Positions 7,728 through 16,346 of a DNA stretch of 64,000 nt are shown here, in pieces. Where the stretch lies: positions 62,001-126,000 of the forward strand of contig DWZH01000087.1 in the NCBI GenBank assembly GCA_019118275.1. Reading direction: 5' to 3'. The position numbers and the translations under genes were made by a program. The stretch's first letter is position 1, and every line of letters starts with the position of its first letter. The notes under the pieces are model-generated. The model was not told the origin of the DNA, ran no database searches, and saw only the letters and a list, made by a program, of their open reading frames with translations. Source of the stretch: Candidatus Brachybacterium merdavium. GTDB taxonomy: Bacteria > Actinomycetota > Actinomycetes > Actinomycetales > Dermabacteraceae.

Positions 7728-8738
7728 TCACTCGGGCCGCACGGATCGTGACAGCAGAGCCGTGGTGACCTGCTCGATACCCGCATCGTGATCGACGACA
7801 TCGACCACGGCCCGGGTGATCGGCATCTCCACCCCCAGCCTGCCGGCCAGATCGTCGACGGCGCGTGCGGTGGCCACGCCCTCGGCCGTCTGGCCCACCT
7901 GCGCCGTCGCGGCCTCCACGTCCAGTCCGCTGCCCAGCGCGAGCCCCAGGCGGTGATTGCGGCTGAGCGGGGAGGCGCAGGTGGCGACCAGGTCCCCCAT
8001 CCCGGCCAGTCCCGCGAAGGTCTCCGGGCGGCCGGCCAGGGCTACGCCCAGGCGGGTGATCTCGGCCAGGCCCCGGGTGATCAGGCTGGCGGTGGTGTTG
8101 TGCCCGTGCCCCAGTCCGGTGGCCGCCCCGACCGCGATGGCGATGACGTTCTTGACCGCTCCGGCGATCTCCACGCCCACCACGTCGGTGGAGGTGTAGG
8201 CGCGCAGATAGGGCGCGTGGCACCAGCCCGCCAAAAGGTGGGCCAGATCCTGTGTGGGCGCGGCGATGACACTTCCGCAGGGCCGGCGTTGCAGGATCTC
8301 GGCCGACAGGTTCGGTCCCGACAGCACCCCGACCAGTTCCCGCCGGGCGCCCCCGGCCGCCACGAGCACCTCGCTGATGCGCGAGTCGGTGCCCCGCTCG
8401 ATCCCCTTCACCAGGGACAGCACAGGCACCGATGGCAGCCCCTGGGACAGCCCGGGCAGCTGGCGCCATCCGGTCAGGGTCGGGCGCAGGGATTGGGCGG
8501 GCAGGGCCACCACGATGCCGTCAGCGCCGTCCACGGCCTCGGCCACGGAGGAGGTGGCCGTCACCTCGGCGGGCAGGCGGTGCCCGCCGAGGTAGGTGCG
8601 GTTGCGGTGCTCCTCGCGGATCTCCCGGGCCACCTCCTCCCGGCGTGCCCACAGGGTCACCTGGGCTCCGCTGTCGGCCAGGACCTGCGCGAAGGTGGTC
8701 CCCCAGCTTCCGCCTCCCAGCACTGCCAGGCGTGTCAT
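7728..8738 (-). CDS. gpsA: NAD(P)-dependent glycerol-3-phosphate dehydrogenase
   Basis: Reduces dihydroxyacetone phosphate to sn-glycerol-3-phosphate, the backbone for phospholipids. The 336-residue protein opens with the Rossmann motif GGGSWGTTFA (8-17), then NRTYLGG and VALPAQSL, and has the catalytic-lysine region AGAVKNVIAIAVGAATGLG in the middle. Length is usual. Its ATG overlaps the plsC stop in an ATGA (8735-8738), so the two lipid-synthesis steps are translationally coupled. ddl follows after 13 bases. Confidence 0.97.
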   Translation of the reverse strand: MTRLAVLGGGSWGTTFAQVLADSGAQVTLWARREEVAREIREEHRNRTYLGGHRLPAEVTATSSVAEAVDGADGIVVALPAQSLRPTLTGWRQLPGLSQGLPSVPVLSLVKGIERGTDSRISEVLVAAGGARRELVGVLSGPNLSAEILQRRPCGSVIAAPTQDLAHLLAGWCHAPYLRAYTSTDVVGVEIAGAVKNVIAIAVGAATGLGHGHNTTASLITRGLAEITRLGVALAGRPETFAGLAGMGDLVATCASPLSRNHRLGLALGSGLDVEAATAQVGQTAEGVATARAVDDLAGRLGVEMPITRAVVDVVDHDAGIEQVTTALLSRSVRPE

Positions 8739-9556
8739 CGGCGTCCTCTTCTCAGCTGTCGGCGGCGCTGGGGCCGGCCGTCCTCGGGGCGGTGGTCATC
8801 GTTGCGGGGGTCGTGGACGGTCGGCGGGGGCGGCTGAGCGCGGGTGGTGGCCAGAAGCGCCGTGATGGCGCTCATCAGCTCCTCTGTCAGACGTACCGCG
8901 GCCTGGTGCTCGGTCTCCTCGGGTCGCCGCTGCGCGGGGATCGGTTCCCCCACCCGTATGATCAGGCGCCGCCGCGGCAGCAGGCGCGGGAGCATCCCTC
9001 CCACCGGCCACAGCTGCTGGGAGCCCCAGCACGCGAGCGGGATCAGCGGGGCGCCGGTGGACAGCGCCAGCCTTGCCGCACCCAGCCGCGCCCGCATCGG
9101 CCAGAGCTCGGGGTCACGGGTGTAGGTGCCCTCGGGGAAGACCATCAGCAGCTCTCCGCGCTCCAGGGCGGCTCGGGCGGTGGAGAGGGCGTCCGTGCTG
9201 CGCGTGGTGCCGCGGTGGACGGGGATCTGCCCGGTGGCCCGCAGGATCGTGCCGAGCAGCGGGATTCGGAACAGGGAGTCCTTGGCCAGGAACCGCGGGG
9301 CGATGCCGCAGGCCTGCAGCAGATGCCCGTAGGCCAGGGCGTCGAACGGGCCGCTGTGGTTGCCGCAGGCGACCGCCGCGCCGCGTTCGGGGAAGTGGTG
9401 GGTGCCGATCCACTGCCGGCCCGCCAACAGCCGGATCAGTGGACGCAGCACCAGCTGCGCGACGAAGATCACGCCTCCGGCACGCCGTTCGGGCGGGCGG
9501 GCTGAGCCGAGGTCCCAGCTGCGCGCGAACGAGATCGTCGGGCGCGGCCGGCCCAT
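8735..9556 (-). CDS. plsC: 1-acyl-sn-glycerol-3-phosphate acyltransferase (PlsC family)
   Basis: Adds the second acyl chain in phosphatidic acid synthesis at the membrane. The 273-residue product has the catalytic HX4D motif NHSGPFD (H67, D72) and the substrate-binding VFPEGTYTRD near residue 142, with a hydrophobic segment at about 28-45. The last 30 residues are highly polar and rich in Pro and Arg, an unusual tail that may be disordered. It starts in a TGATG overlap with the gene upstream and ends in an ATGA overlap with gpsA, so it is tightly coupled on both sides. Confidence 0.92.
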   Translation of the reverse strand: MGRPRPTISFARSWDLGSARPPERRAGGVIFVAQLVLRPLIRLLAGRQWIGTHHFPERGAAVACGNHSGPFDALAYGHLLQACGIAPRFLAKDSLFRIPLLGTILRATGQIPVHRGTTRSTDALSTARAALERGELLMVFPEGTYTRDPELWPMRARLGAARLALSTGAPLIPLACWGSQQLWPVGGMLPRLLPRRRLIIRVGEPIPAQRRPEETEHQAAVRLTEELMSAITALLATTRAQPPPPTVHDPRNDDHRPEDGRPQRRRQLRRGRR

Positions 9557-10155
9557 CAGGACGCGGCCGACGGCCGGCCCAGCGCTCTGCGGGCCGCCTG
9601 CCCGGTCACGGTCGGCACGGGGGCACCGGCTGCCATGGAGCGGCGACGCAGGGTGGTCGGCGCCCGGCGGGCCAGGGTGTTGACCGCGGAGGCATGCATC
9701 AGCCGGCGCGGGGCGAAGGCGATCCGACCGCGCACCGAGCGGTACTTCACCGCGGTGGTGACCTGGAGCAGCTCGCCCCCGGGCAGCAGCGCCACCCCGA
9801 TGCGCACGCTCAGCTTCTCGTCGTCGTCGCGGATCAGCGCTTCCCCACCGACCACTTCATCGACCACGTACTGCTTGGCCGGCGGCGGCACCATGTCGAA
9901 CAGACGGATCGCCTCGTCCCGCACTGCCAGCATGCCGCGCTTGCGCAGCGGCGTGTTCTCGTGGGAGAAGATCGCATCCGCCCACACCCGCGGGTCGGTC
10001 TCGGCCACACCCCGGGTGGGAACGATGACCACATCGCAGTAATCGGGGATGGGGATGTCCCGTAGCGCCAGAGAGGACGCCGCCGTGATGGACGGGGTCG
10101 GGGCCGAGGGGGCCGGCCCGGTGTCGGCGCGATCGGCCTGGACGTTCTCGCTCAT
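9556..10155 (-). CDS. Conserved hypothetical protein, DUF2867-like
   Basis: A 199-residue protein I cannot assign with certainty. Residues 1-30 are low complexity (Ala, Pro, Ser). The core from residue 35 to 160 (DYCDVVIVPTRGV, VRIGVALLPGGELLQVTTAV, RIAFAPRRLMH) resembles the DUF2867/SRPBCC-like group, with alternating short strands. The C-terminus is basic, with repeated Arg-Arg. It has no signal peptide or membrane segment. Its stop overlaps the plsC start (TGATG), so it is co-translated with phospholipid genes, but no enzymatic residues are evident. Function unknown. Confidence 0.7.
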   Translation of the reverse strand: MSENVQADRADTGPAPSAPTPSITAASSLALRDIPIPDYCDVVIVPTRGVAETDPRVWADAIFSHENTPLRKRGMLAVRDEAIRLFDMVPPPAKQYVVDEVVGGEALIRDDDEKLSVRIGVALLPGGELLQVTTAVKYRSVRGRIAFAPRRLMHASAVNTLARRAPTTLRRRSMAAGAPVPTVTGQAARRALGRPSAAS

Positions 10156-10204
10156 CGGTGCCTGTTGCCCCCTTCGTGCTCGCAGCCCGTGACCGTCACG
10201 GCGC

Positions 10205-11521
10205 TCACTTCTCCCAGCACTCTGCTCCGAGCTGGGCCAGTTTGTGCTGGAACCGCTCGTAGCCGCGGTCGATCAGGTCGATTCCGTGGATGGTGGACAC
10301 GCCCTCGGCCCCCAGCGCGGCGATCAGGTAGGAGAACCCTCCCCGCAGGTCCGGGACGGTGATGTCGGCCGCCCGGAGCGTCTTGGGGCCGGAGATGACC
10401 GCGGAGTGGTTGTAGTTGCTGTGACCGAAGCGGCAGCTGGAGCCGCCCAGGCACTCCCGGTAGACCTGGGTGTGGGCGCCCATGTCGTTGAGCGCCGAGG
10501 TGAAGCCGAGCCGGTTCTCGTACACCGTCTCGTGGACGATGGAGATGCCGTCGGCCTGCGTGAGGGCGACGACCAGGGGCTGCTGCCAGTCCGTCATCAG
10601 CCCGGGGTGGACGTCGGTCTCCACGGCGATCGCCCGCAGCGGGGTGCCCGGATGATAGAACCGGATCCCGGCCGGGGTGATGTCCATCCCGCCGCCGACC
10701 TTGCGGAAAGTGTTCAGGAAGGTCGACATGGGCTTCTGCTGGGCACCCCGCACGAACACCGACCCCTTGGTGGCAAGGGCCGCGCACGCCCAGGAGGCGG
10801 CCTCGATCCGGTCGGGGATGGCGATGTGCTCGTAGCCGCTGAGGGCGTCGACACCCTCGATGGTGATGGTGCGGTCGGTCTGGAGGGAGATCAGCGCGCC
10901 CATCTTCTGCAGCACCGCGATCAGGTCCTCGATCTCGGGCTCGACCGCCGCATTGCTCAGCTCGGTGACCCCCTGGGCCCGCACCGCCGTCAGCAGCACC
11001 TGCTCGGTGGCGCCGACGCTGGGGTACTCGAGATGGATCTTGGTGCCCTTGAGGCCGTTCGGCGCGGTGATGTAGATGCCCATCTCACGCTTGTCAACGA
11101 CCGCGCCGAAATTGCGCAGCACGTCCAGGTGATAGTTGATGGGCCGGTCGCCGATGCGGCAGCCGCCGAGGTCGGGGATGATCGCCTCGCCCAGGCGGTG
11201 CAGGAGCGGACCGCAGAACAGGATCGGGATCCGGGAGCTGCCGGCGTGGGCGTCGATGTCGGCCACATGGGCCTTCTCGACGTTCGAGGGGTCCATGTGC
11301 AGGGTCCCCGACTCCGCGTCCCGTTCGATCTTCACGCCGTGGATGGACAGCAGTTCGGAGACGATCTGGACGTCACGGATGTCCGGCACCGAGTGCAGCA
11401 CGCTGGGCTGTTCCCCCAGCAGCGCGGCGACCATCGCCTTGGAGACGAGGTTCTTCGCGCCGCGAACGGTGATCTCGCCGCTGAGCGGCCGTCCTCCACG
11501 AACGTGGAATGTCGAGCTCAT
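10205..11521 (-). CDS. murA: UDP-N-acetylglucosamine 1-carboxyvinyltransferase
   Basis: First committed step of peptidoglycan synthesis: transfers enolpyruvate from PEP to UDP-GlcNAc. The ATG at 11521 (438 residues) follows AAGGA at five bases and begins MSSTFHVRGG; the open frame extends 82 codons further upstream but that part does not look coding. GAKN holds the catalytic lysine K23. The PEP-binding cysteine, the residue fosfomycin attacks, is present as C121 in LGGCRIGDRP. An Asp form would have meant natural fosfomycin resistance. It lies between leuD and the DUF2867-like gene on the same strand. Confidence 0.95.
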   Translation of the reverse strand: MSSTFHVRGGRPLSGEITVRGAKNLVSKAMVAALLGEQPSVLHSVPDIRDVQIVSELLSIHGVKIERDAESGTLHMDPSNVEKAHVADIDAHAGSSRIPILFCGPLLHRLGEAIIPDLGGCRIGDRPINYHLDVLRNFGAVVDKREMGIYITAPNGLKGTKIHLEYPSVGATEQVLLTAVRAQGVTELSNAAVEPEIEDLIAVLQKMGALISLQTDRTITIEGVDALSGYEHIAIPDRIEAASWACAALATKGSVFVRGAQQKPMSTFLNTFRKVGGGMDITPAGIRFYHPGTPLRAIAVETDVHPGLMTDWQQPLVVALTQADGISIVHETVYENRLGFTSALNDMGAHTQVYRECLGGSSCRFGHSNYNHSAVISGPKTLRAADITVPDLRGGFSYLIAALGAEGVSTIHGIDLIDRGYERFQHKLAQLGAECWEK

Positions 11522-11684
11522 GGTGTCCTTGCTTCGCTGGACCGGCGCCCCGGGGCGCCCGGTGTCTGACCCGGTCACCTTACCGGAGCGGGCGGCGCGG
11601 GGTTCCGCCGAACGGCATCGCACCAAAGCACCCCCTCTGGAACCGGACCGCCGACGGGAACCGCAGCCGTGTCCGCGGCCCTGC

Positions 11685-12293
11685 TCAGCCCTCGGCGATC
11701 CGGGCCGGGAGCGTCTTGGGCAGCCAGGCCGGCCGGCGTGCCTCGAAGGCGGTGATGTCGGCCTCATGACGCAGGGTCAGGCCGATGTCGTCCAGGCCCT
11801 CCATCAGGCGCCAGCGCGTGTAGTCGTCGAGGTCGAAGCGGAAGGTCGCCTCGCCGGCGTGGACCTGGCGCTCGACCAGGTCGACGGTGATCTCGGAGCC
11901 GGGGTTCTCCTCCAGGATCTTCCAGATCTGCTCGATGTCGTCCTGGGACAGCTGGGCGGCCACCAGTCCCTGCTTGCCGGCGTTGCCCCGGAAGATGTCG
12001 GCGAAGCGTGAGGACAGCACGGCCTGGAAGCCGTAGTCGCGCAGCGCCCACACCGCGTGCTCGCGGGAGGAGCCGGTACCGAAGTCGGAGCCGGCCACGA
12101 GCACCGAGCCCTTGCTGTAGGCGGGCTGGTTCAGCACGAAGTCGGGATCGCTGCGCCAGGCGGAGAACAGCCCGTCCTCGAAGCCGGTCTTGGTCACCCG
12201 CTTCAGGTAGACGGCGGGGATGATCTGGTCGGTGTCGACGTTGCTGCGGCGCAGCGGGACGCCGATGCCGGTATGGGTGGTGAAGGATTCCAT
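11685..12293 (-). CDS. leuD: 3-isopropylmalate dehydratase small subunit
   Basis: Swivel-domain subunit of isopropylmalate isomerase, which also acts on citramalate/citraconate in the citramalate route. The 202-residue product has the usual [15 protein letters not shown] and [17 protein letters not shown] motifs and normal length. It follows leuC by 46 bases on the same strand and must act with it. murA lies downstream after 163 bases in which I see nothing notable. Confidence 0.97.
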   Translation of the reverse strand: MESFTTHTGIGVPLRRSNVDTDQIIPAVYLKRVTKTGFEDGLFSAWRSDPDFVLNQPAYSKGSVLVAGSDFGTGSSREHAVWALRDYGFQAVLSSRFADIFRGNAGKQGLVAAQLSQDDIEQIWKILEENPGSEITVDLVERQVHAGEATFRFDLDDYTRWRLMEGLDDIGLTLRHEADITAFEARRPAWLPKTLPARIAEG

Positions 12294-12339
12294 GGGGTGC
12301 TCCTGGAGCGAGAGGGTCGAGGGTCAGCCGAAGCCGGGC

Positions 12340-13752
12340 TCAGCCGACCGGCTCGAGGTCGGACGGGGAGGACAGGGTGCCACGCACGGCCGTGGCGGCG
12401 GCCACCACCGGGGAGACCAGGTGGGTGCGCCCGCCCTTGCCCTGCCGACCCTCGAAGTTGCGGTTGGAGGTGGAGGCCGCCCTCTCCCCCGGCTGCAGCT
12501 GGTCGGGATTCATGCCCAGACACATCGAGCAACCGGCCTGGCGCCATTCGGCACCGAAGTCCAGGAAGATCTGGTCCAGGCCCTCCTGCTCGGCCTGCAG
12601 CCGCACCCGCGCCGAACCGGGCACGACCATCACCCGCACGTCGGAGTGCTTCTTCTTCCCGCGCACGACGTCGGCGAAGGCGCGCAGATCCTCGATCCGG
12701 CCGTTGGTGCACGAGCCCATGAACACGGTGTCGACCGGGATCTGCTTCAGCGGCGTGCCGGGCACCAGATCCATGTACTCCAGGGCACGCTCGGCGGAGA
12801 CCCGGGCATTGTCGTCGGTGAAGTCCTCGGGAGCGGGGACCGCGCCCGACAGCGGCAGCCCCTGGCCGGGGTTGGTGCCCCAGGTGACGAAGGGCTCCAG
12901 CTCGTCGGCGTCGATGACCACCTCGGCATCGAAGGTGGCGTCGTCATCGGAGCGCAGCGTCTTCCAGTACTCCACCGCCTCGTCCCACAGCTCGCCGGTG
13001 GGAGCATGGGGACGGCCCTTGACGTACTCGAAGGTGGTCTCGTCCGGGGCGATCATGCCGGCGCGCGCGCCGGCCTCGATCGACATGTTGCAGATGGTCA
13101 TCCGGCCCTCCATGGAGAGCTCGCGGATGGCCTCACCGCGGTACTCGAGCACGTAGCCCGCACCGCCGCCGGTGCCGATCTTCGCGATCACCGCCAGGAT
13201 GACGTCCTTGGCGGTCACGCCCGGCTTCAGGGAGCCGTTGACAGTGATGGCCATGGTCTTGAAGGGGGTCAGCGGCAGGGTCTGGGTGGCCAGGACGTGC
13301 TCGACCTCGCTGGTGCCGATACCGAAGGCCAGGGCCCCGAACGCCCCGTGCGTGGAAGTGTGGGAGTCGCCGCAGACGACCGTGATGCCGGGCATGGTCA
13401 GGCCCAGCTGGGGGCCCACTACGTGGACGATGCCCTGGTCCTTGTCGCCCAGCGGGTGGATGCGCACGCCGAACTCCTCGGCGTTGCGGCGCAGCGTCTC
13501 GATCTGGGTGCGCGAGGTGATGTCGGCGATCGGCTTCTCGATGTCGATCGTGGGGGTGTTGTGGTCCTCGGTCGCGATCGTCTGATCGATGCGGCGGGGG
13601 GCACGCCCCTCCTGACGCAGCCCGTCGAATGCCTGTGGGCTGGTGACCTCGTGCAGGAGCTGGAGGTCGATGTACAGCAGGTCCGGTTCTCCACCTTCTC
13701 CGAGCCGGACCACGTGATCCGCCCAGACCTTCTCCGCGAGGGTCCCTGCCAT
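12340..13752 (-). CDS. leuC: 3-isopropylmalate dehydratase large subunit
   Basis: Aconitase-like [4Fe-4S] subunit that isomerises 2- to 3-isopropylmalate in leucine synthesis and, with LeuD, can serve citramalate. I choose ATG 13752 (470 residues, the family length), six bases after AAGGA; 42 extra upstream codons are unlike LeuC. Cluster ligands are the cysteines in FMGSCTNGR (near residue 347) and [10 protein letters not shown] (near 407 and 410). [13 protein letters not shown] is also characteristic. It is divergent from an IclR regulator, which in actinobacteria controls leuCD. Confidence 0.97.
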   Translation of the reverse strand: MAGTLAEKVWADHVVRLGEGGEPDLLYIDLQLLHEVTSPQAFDGLRQEGRAPRRIDQTIATEDHNTPTIDIEKPIADITSRTQIETLRRNAEEFGVRIHPLGDKDQGIVHVVGPQLGLTMPGITVVCGDSHTSTHGAFGALAFGIGTSEVEHVLATQTLPLTPFKTMAITVNGSLKPGVTAKDVILAVIAKIGTGGGAGYVLEYRGEAIRELSMEGRMTICNMSIEAGARAGMIAPDETTFEYVKGRPHAPTGELWDEAVEYWKTLRSDDDATFDAEVVIDADELEPFVTWGTNPGQGLPLSGAVPAPEDFTDDNARVSAERALEYMDLVPGTPLKQIPVDTVFMGSCTNGRIEDLRAFADVVRGKKKHSDVRVMVVPGSARVRLQAEQEGLDQIFLDFGAEWRQAGCSMCLGMNPDQLQPGERAASTSNRNFEGRQGKGGRTHLVSPVVAAATAVRGTLSSPSDLEPVG

Positions 13753-13913
13753 GTCGATCCTTCCCCGCGCCCGGGTGCGGGCGCTTGCCGGTGTCCACCC
13801 GTACGGGCCGACTGCATGCTTGAGCGCTCGGGGTGCGAGCGCAGCACAATCCTGATGACCTTCGCCGGGAGCGCGCACTTGCGTCTCACAAAATAAGACG
13901 GCAGTATCGGAGC
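13753..13913. promoter_or_regulatory. Divergent leuCD / IclR control region
   Basis: A 161-base gap between divergent starts. It holds a spaced inverted repeat GTCT (13883-13886) / AGAC (13896-13899) in an A-rich patch (CACAAAATA), close to the IclR gene start, which is a plausible autoregulatory site. LtbR/NdgR proteins are known to bind such leuCD promoters; the exact operator is inferred. Confidence 0.4.
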
Positions 13914-14651
13914 ATGGACAAAACCACGTCGGAGGAGACGGGCAGCGGCGTCGGTGTGCTGGACAAGGCCGCCATCGTTCTCGGTGCTCTCGAAGCCGGC
14001 CCCGCGACCCTGGCCCAGCTCGTGCAGTCCACCGGGCTGGCGCGACCCACTGCTCACCGCCTGGCGGTGGCCCTGGAGTACCACCACCTGGTCTCGCGGG
14101 ATATGCAGGGACGCTTCATCCTGGGCCCGCGGCTGGGGGAACTGGCCGCTGCGGCCGGGGAGGATCGCCTGTTGGCCACGGCCGGCCCGGTCCTGGCAGC
14201 CCTGCGGGACCACACCGGCGAGTCTGCCCAGCTGTACCGCCGTCAGGGCGATCACCGGATCTGCGTGGCCGCGGCGGAGCGGCCCATCGGCCTGCGGGAC
14301 TCCGTGCCGCTGGGCTCGACCCTGACCATGAAGGCCGGTTCGGCCGCGCAGATCCTGCTGGCCTGGGAGGAGCCGGACCGTCTGCATCGCGGACTGCTCG
14401 GGGCGCGTTTCACCGCCACTCAGCTCTCGGCCGTACGTCGGCGCGGCTGGGCGCAGTCCATCGGAGAGCGCGAGCCGGGCGTGGGCTCGGTCTCGGCGCC
14501 GGTGCGCGGGCCCAATGGCCGGGTGGTCGCCGCGCTCAGCGTCTCCGGGCCGATCGAGCGGATCACCCGCCAGCCCGGCAGACTGCACGCCGCCTCCGTG
14601 ATGAGCTCGGCCAATCACCTCACCGAGATGCTCCGCGGCGCCGGCTCCTGA
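13914..14651 (+). CDS. ltbR: IclR-family regulator of leucine biosynthesis (LtbR/NdgR-like)
   Basis: A 245-residue IclR-type transcription factor. The start ATG 13914 yields [10 protein letters not shown]; 27 upstream codons in frame are probably non-coding. The winged helix-turn-helix is at about residues 15-65 ([19 protein letters not shown]) and the ligand-binding IclR domain follows, with [20 protein letters not shown] and the [20 protein letters not shown] core. Divergent placement next to leuCD is the actinobacterial signature of LtbR (NdgR), which represses leuCD and often other amino-acid genes. A 23-base tandem repeat starts at its stop codon. Confidence 0.88.
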   Translation: MDKTTSEETGSGVGVLDKAAIVLGALEAGPATLAQLVQSTGLARPTAHRLAVALEYHHLVSRDMQGRFILGPRLGELAAAAGEDRLLATAGPVLAALRDHTGESAQLYRRQGDHRICVAAAERPIGLRDSVPLGSTLTMKAGSAAQILLAWEEPDRLHRGLLGARFTATQLSAVRRRGWAQSIGEREPGVGSVSAPVRGPNGRVVAALSVSGPIERITRQPGRLHAASVMSSANHLTEMLRGAGS

Positions 14652-14692
14652 GCGCCCAGGTCGAGAGCACCTGAGCGCCCACGTCGAGAGCA
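14647..14692. repeat. Tandem 23-bp duplication at the IclR gene end
   Basis: Two adjacent 23-base copies (14647-14669 and 14670-14692) differ at one base. The first contains the last bases and TGA of the IclR gene, so the stop region has been duplicated. A third, decayed partial copy (CCACGTCGGGAGCG) follows. No hairpin of note forms. Confidence 0.75.
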
Positions 14693-14832
14693 TCCACGTC
14701 GGGAGCGCGGAGCGCCTGCGAGTGCGACCTCGGCAGCACCGTCACTGGGCGTACGGGACCCAAAGGTCACATTCGATTCGCGGGTGGCCCGGCTCTGGGG
14801 TGGACGTCGGCAGGCGTCATCCTTGCTTGACG

Positions 14833-14874
14833 GACACCGCGATCCGGTTCTGCCACCAGTGGCAGCCCGGTGTC
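14833..14874 (-). terminator. Two-part hairpin at the end of the universal stress gene
   Basis: An outer stem GACACCG (14833-14839) / CGGTGTC (14868-14874) encloses a perfect CTGCCAC-CA-GTGGCAG stem (14850-14865). It overlaps the stop codon of the leftward universal stress gene and probably ends its transcript; there is no T run. Confidence 0.5.
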
Positions 14875-15691
14875 ACTCGCGCTCGATCCACACCGGGGTG
14901 TTGGCGTAGCGCAGCACGGTGACCAGCTGGCGCGGGGCGGAGATCGGGGAGTCGGGGCCCTTGGCCCGCTCGCCCGCCACCACGGTCATGCTCGCCCCCT
15001 CGCTGGCGGCCACGAGCTCGCGCGCGGATTTGGTGGCGGCGATGGTGACGTCCCGGACGTAGACGGAAGGGTGGGTCGAGCCCAGTTGTCCGCGGACCTG
15101 CGCGAGCAGCTCCTGGGCGCGCTCAGGGGTGGCATCGGCGCGCACGATCAGCTCGATGTCCTGCCCATAGGCGGTGGCGAGGTCCCCGGCCCGGGTGACG
15201 ACCTCATGGGCGCTCGGGTGATGGACCAGGGCGATGGGGCCTTCCGCTTCGACCGCCCCCCGCACCACCACGACGGGACACTGTGAGCGCGCCGCCAGGG
15301 CCAGGCTCTTGGATCCGACGATCAGCGTCAGCAGCCGCCCCAACCCTCTGCCGCCCACCACGATCAGATCGGATTCCGCGCTCGCCTCGACCAGCACAGG
15401 CACGGCGTTGCCGTCGATGATCTCGGAGGTGATGGGCAGCTCGGGATGCTCGGCGCGAGCCAGCGCCACCGCATCCTGGATCAGCCCACCGGCCGCGGCC
15501 CGGATGCCCGAGCCGCTCAGGCCGGGGATCGGATCGGTGTTGACATCCAGCTCGGTCCACACGAAGGCATGGAGCAGATGGAGCCGGCCCCCGACCTGGT
15601 GCGCGTGGCGAGCGGCCCAGCGCACGGCCAGGTCCGCCTCATCGGCATCGAAGACTCCGACGGTGATCCTGGGTGGCGTGGCGCTCGTCAT
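14873..15691 (-). CDS. Universal stress protein, two UspA domains
   Basis: A cytoplasmic protein of about 272 residues if started at ATG 15691. It contains a complete N-terminal UspA domain (VGVFDADEADLAVRWAARHA ... DLIVVGGRGLGRLL ... CPVVVVRG) and a weaker second one ending in TPVWIERE. The G-rich GGRGLGRLLTLIVGS segment resembles the ATP-binding Usp motif. An alternative ATG at 15715 adds eight residues; neither has a good ribosome site. Upstream is a strong tRNA terminator only 36 bases from the chosen start, so the promoter must be very short or read-through occurs. Role in stress survival is family knowledge. Confidence 0.82.
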   Translation of the reverse strand: MTSATPPRITVGVFDADEADLAVRWAARHAHQVGGRLHLLHAFVWTELDVNTDPIPGLSGSGIRAAAGGLIQDAVALARAEHPELPITSEIIDGNAVPVLVEASAESDLIVVGGRGLGRLLTLIVGSKSLALAARSQCPVVVVRGAVEAEGPIALVHHPSAHEVVTRAGDLATAYGQDIELIVRADATPERAQELLAQVRGQLGSTHPSVYVRDVTIAATKSARELVAASEGASMTVVAGERAKGPDSPISAPRQLVTVLRYANTPVWIERE

Positions 15692-15726
15692 GCCCTGACG
15701 ATACTCGGTCGTCATGAGAACGAAAA

Positions 15727-15754
15727 GGAGCCGATGTCCCGGGACATCGGCTCC
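15727..15754 (-). terminator. Rho-independent terminator of the tRNA-Glu/Gln transcript
   Basis: A perfect 28-base palindrome (14-bp stem GGAGCCGATGTCCC and its complement) is followed on the minus strand by TTTT. It lies six bases after the 3' end of the last tRNA gene, exactly where the tRNA transcript should end. Confidence 0.88.
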
Positions 15755-15760
15755 TGGCCG

Positions 15761-15833
15761 TACCCCGTACCGGATTTGAACCGGTGTTACCGCCGTGAGA
15801 GGGCGGCGTCCTGGGCCGCTAGACGAACGGGGC
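15761..15833 (-). tRNA. tRNA-Glu (CTC), copy 2 in the transcript
   Basis: Seventy-three bases fold as a cloverleaf on the minus strand. The acceptor stem is GCCCCGT/ACGGGGT with a G-U first pair and discriminator A. The anticodon stem CCGCC/GGCGG holds loop CTCTCAC with anticodon CTC. The T arm is ACCGG-TTCAAAT-CCGGT. CCA is not encoded. It is identical in sequence to the copy at 15861-15933, and a terminator follows it. Confidence 0.96.
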
Positions 15834-15860
15834 AATCACGAATCCACCGGACTCGTGTCG

Positions 15861-15933
15861 TACCCCGTACCGGATTTGAACCGGTGTTACCGCCGTGAGA
15901 GGGCGGCGTCCTGGGCCGCTAGACGAACGGGGC
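15861..15933 (-). tRNA. tRNA-Glu (CTC), copy 1 in the transcript
   Basis: Identical over all 73 bases to the gene at 15761-15833, with anticodon CTC. A 27-base spacer separates the copies. It lies between tRNA-Gln and the second tRNA-Glu on the same strand, so all three probably share one transcript starting above tRNA-Gln. Confidence 0.96.
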
Positions 15934-15964
15934 GCGGGCCTATCGATGCGGTGATCGATCAGCG

Positions 15965-16036
15965 CTGGGGTACCAGGACTCGAACCTAGAATGACGGTAC
16001 CAGAAACCGTTGTGTTGCCAATTACACCATACCCCA
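15965..16036 (-). tRNA. tRNA-Gln (CTG)
   Basis: Seventy-two bases on the minus strand. The acceptor stem is TGGGGTA/TACCCCA with discriminator G. The anticodon stem ACGGT/ACCGT holds loop TTCTGGT with anticodon CTG. The T arm is CTAGG-TTCGAGT-CCTGG. The first pair is U1-A72, the known recognition feature for GatCAB amidotransferase, in line with gatCAB and gltX in this window. Confidence 0.96.
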
Positions 16037-16129
16037 TGGTGAGAGCACGCTTCCTTGGTCTTCTCCGGCGGATCCCCGCTCTGGTGAAGAGGTTTCCCGG
16101 AGCCGATCCAGGGGGCGTACCGAGGTAAG

Positions 16130-16158
16130 ACTCTAGCCCCTTCCGGGCCGGGAGACAA
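16130..16158 (-). promoter_or_regulatory. Sigma-70-like promoter ahead of the tRNA genes
   Basis: On the minus strand TTGTCT (16158-16153) and TAGAGT (16135-16130) stand 17 bases apart, a good housekeeping-type promoter. It lies about 94 bases before tRNA-Gln, so a processed leader is implied. The rest of the 16037-16346 gap has only GC-rich hairpins. Confidence 0.5.
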
Positions 16159-16301
16159 AGCCGGAGGGCGCTTTTGCGCTGTGAGCCTGAGCACCCGTGC
16201 CCAGAGCCCGCTCGCGCGAGGCTCAGCGGGTGTCCGACGCCGCCGGTCGCGGCCTGCCGCCGGCGCCACCCCTCACCGCCCTGCCGGCGCCGCCGGTCAT
16301 G

Positions 16302-16334
16302 GCCCGGCGCCTGCCAGCGTAGGCGGCGCCGGGC
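16302..16334 (-). terminator. GC-rich hairpin after gltX
   Basis: A perfect 10-bp stem GCCCGGCGCC / GGCGCCGGGC, with further inner pairing, lies 13 bases past the gltX stop. No T run is present, as often seen for intrinsic terminators in this GC range. Confidence 0.5.
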
Positions 16335-16346
16335 CGGGCTCGCGGG

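Noticed and set aside
10205..11521. MurA considered for natural fosfomycin resistance
   Set aside because: The active-site residue is Cys121, the sensitive form.
15761..15933. Two identical 73-bp units read at first as a repeat array
   Set aside because: Both fold as tRNA-Glu; there are only two and the spacer is ordinary, so no CRISPR or repeat element.
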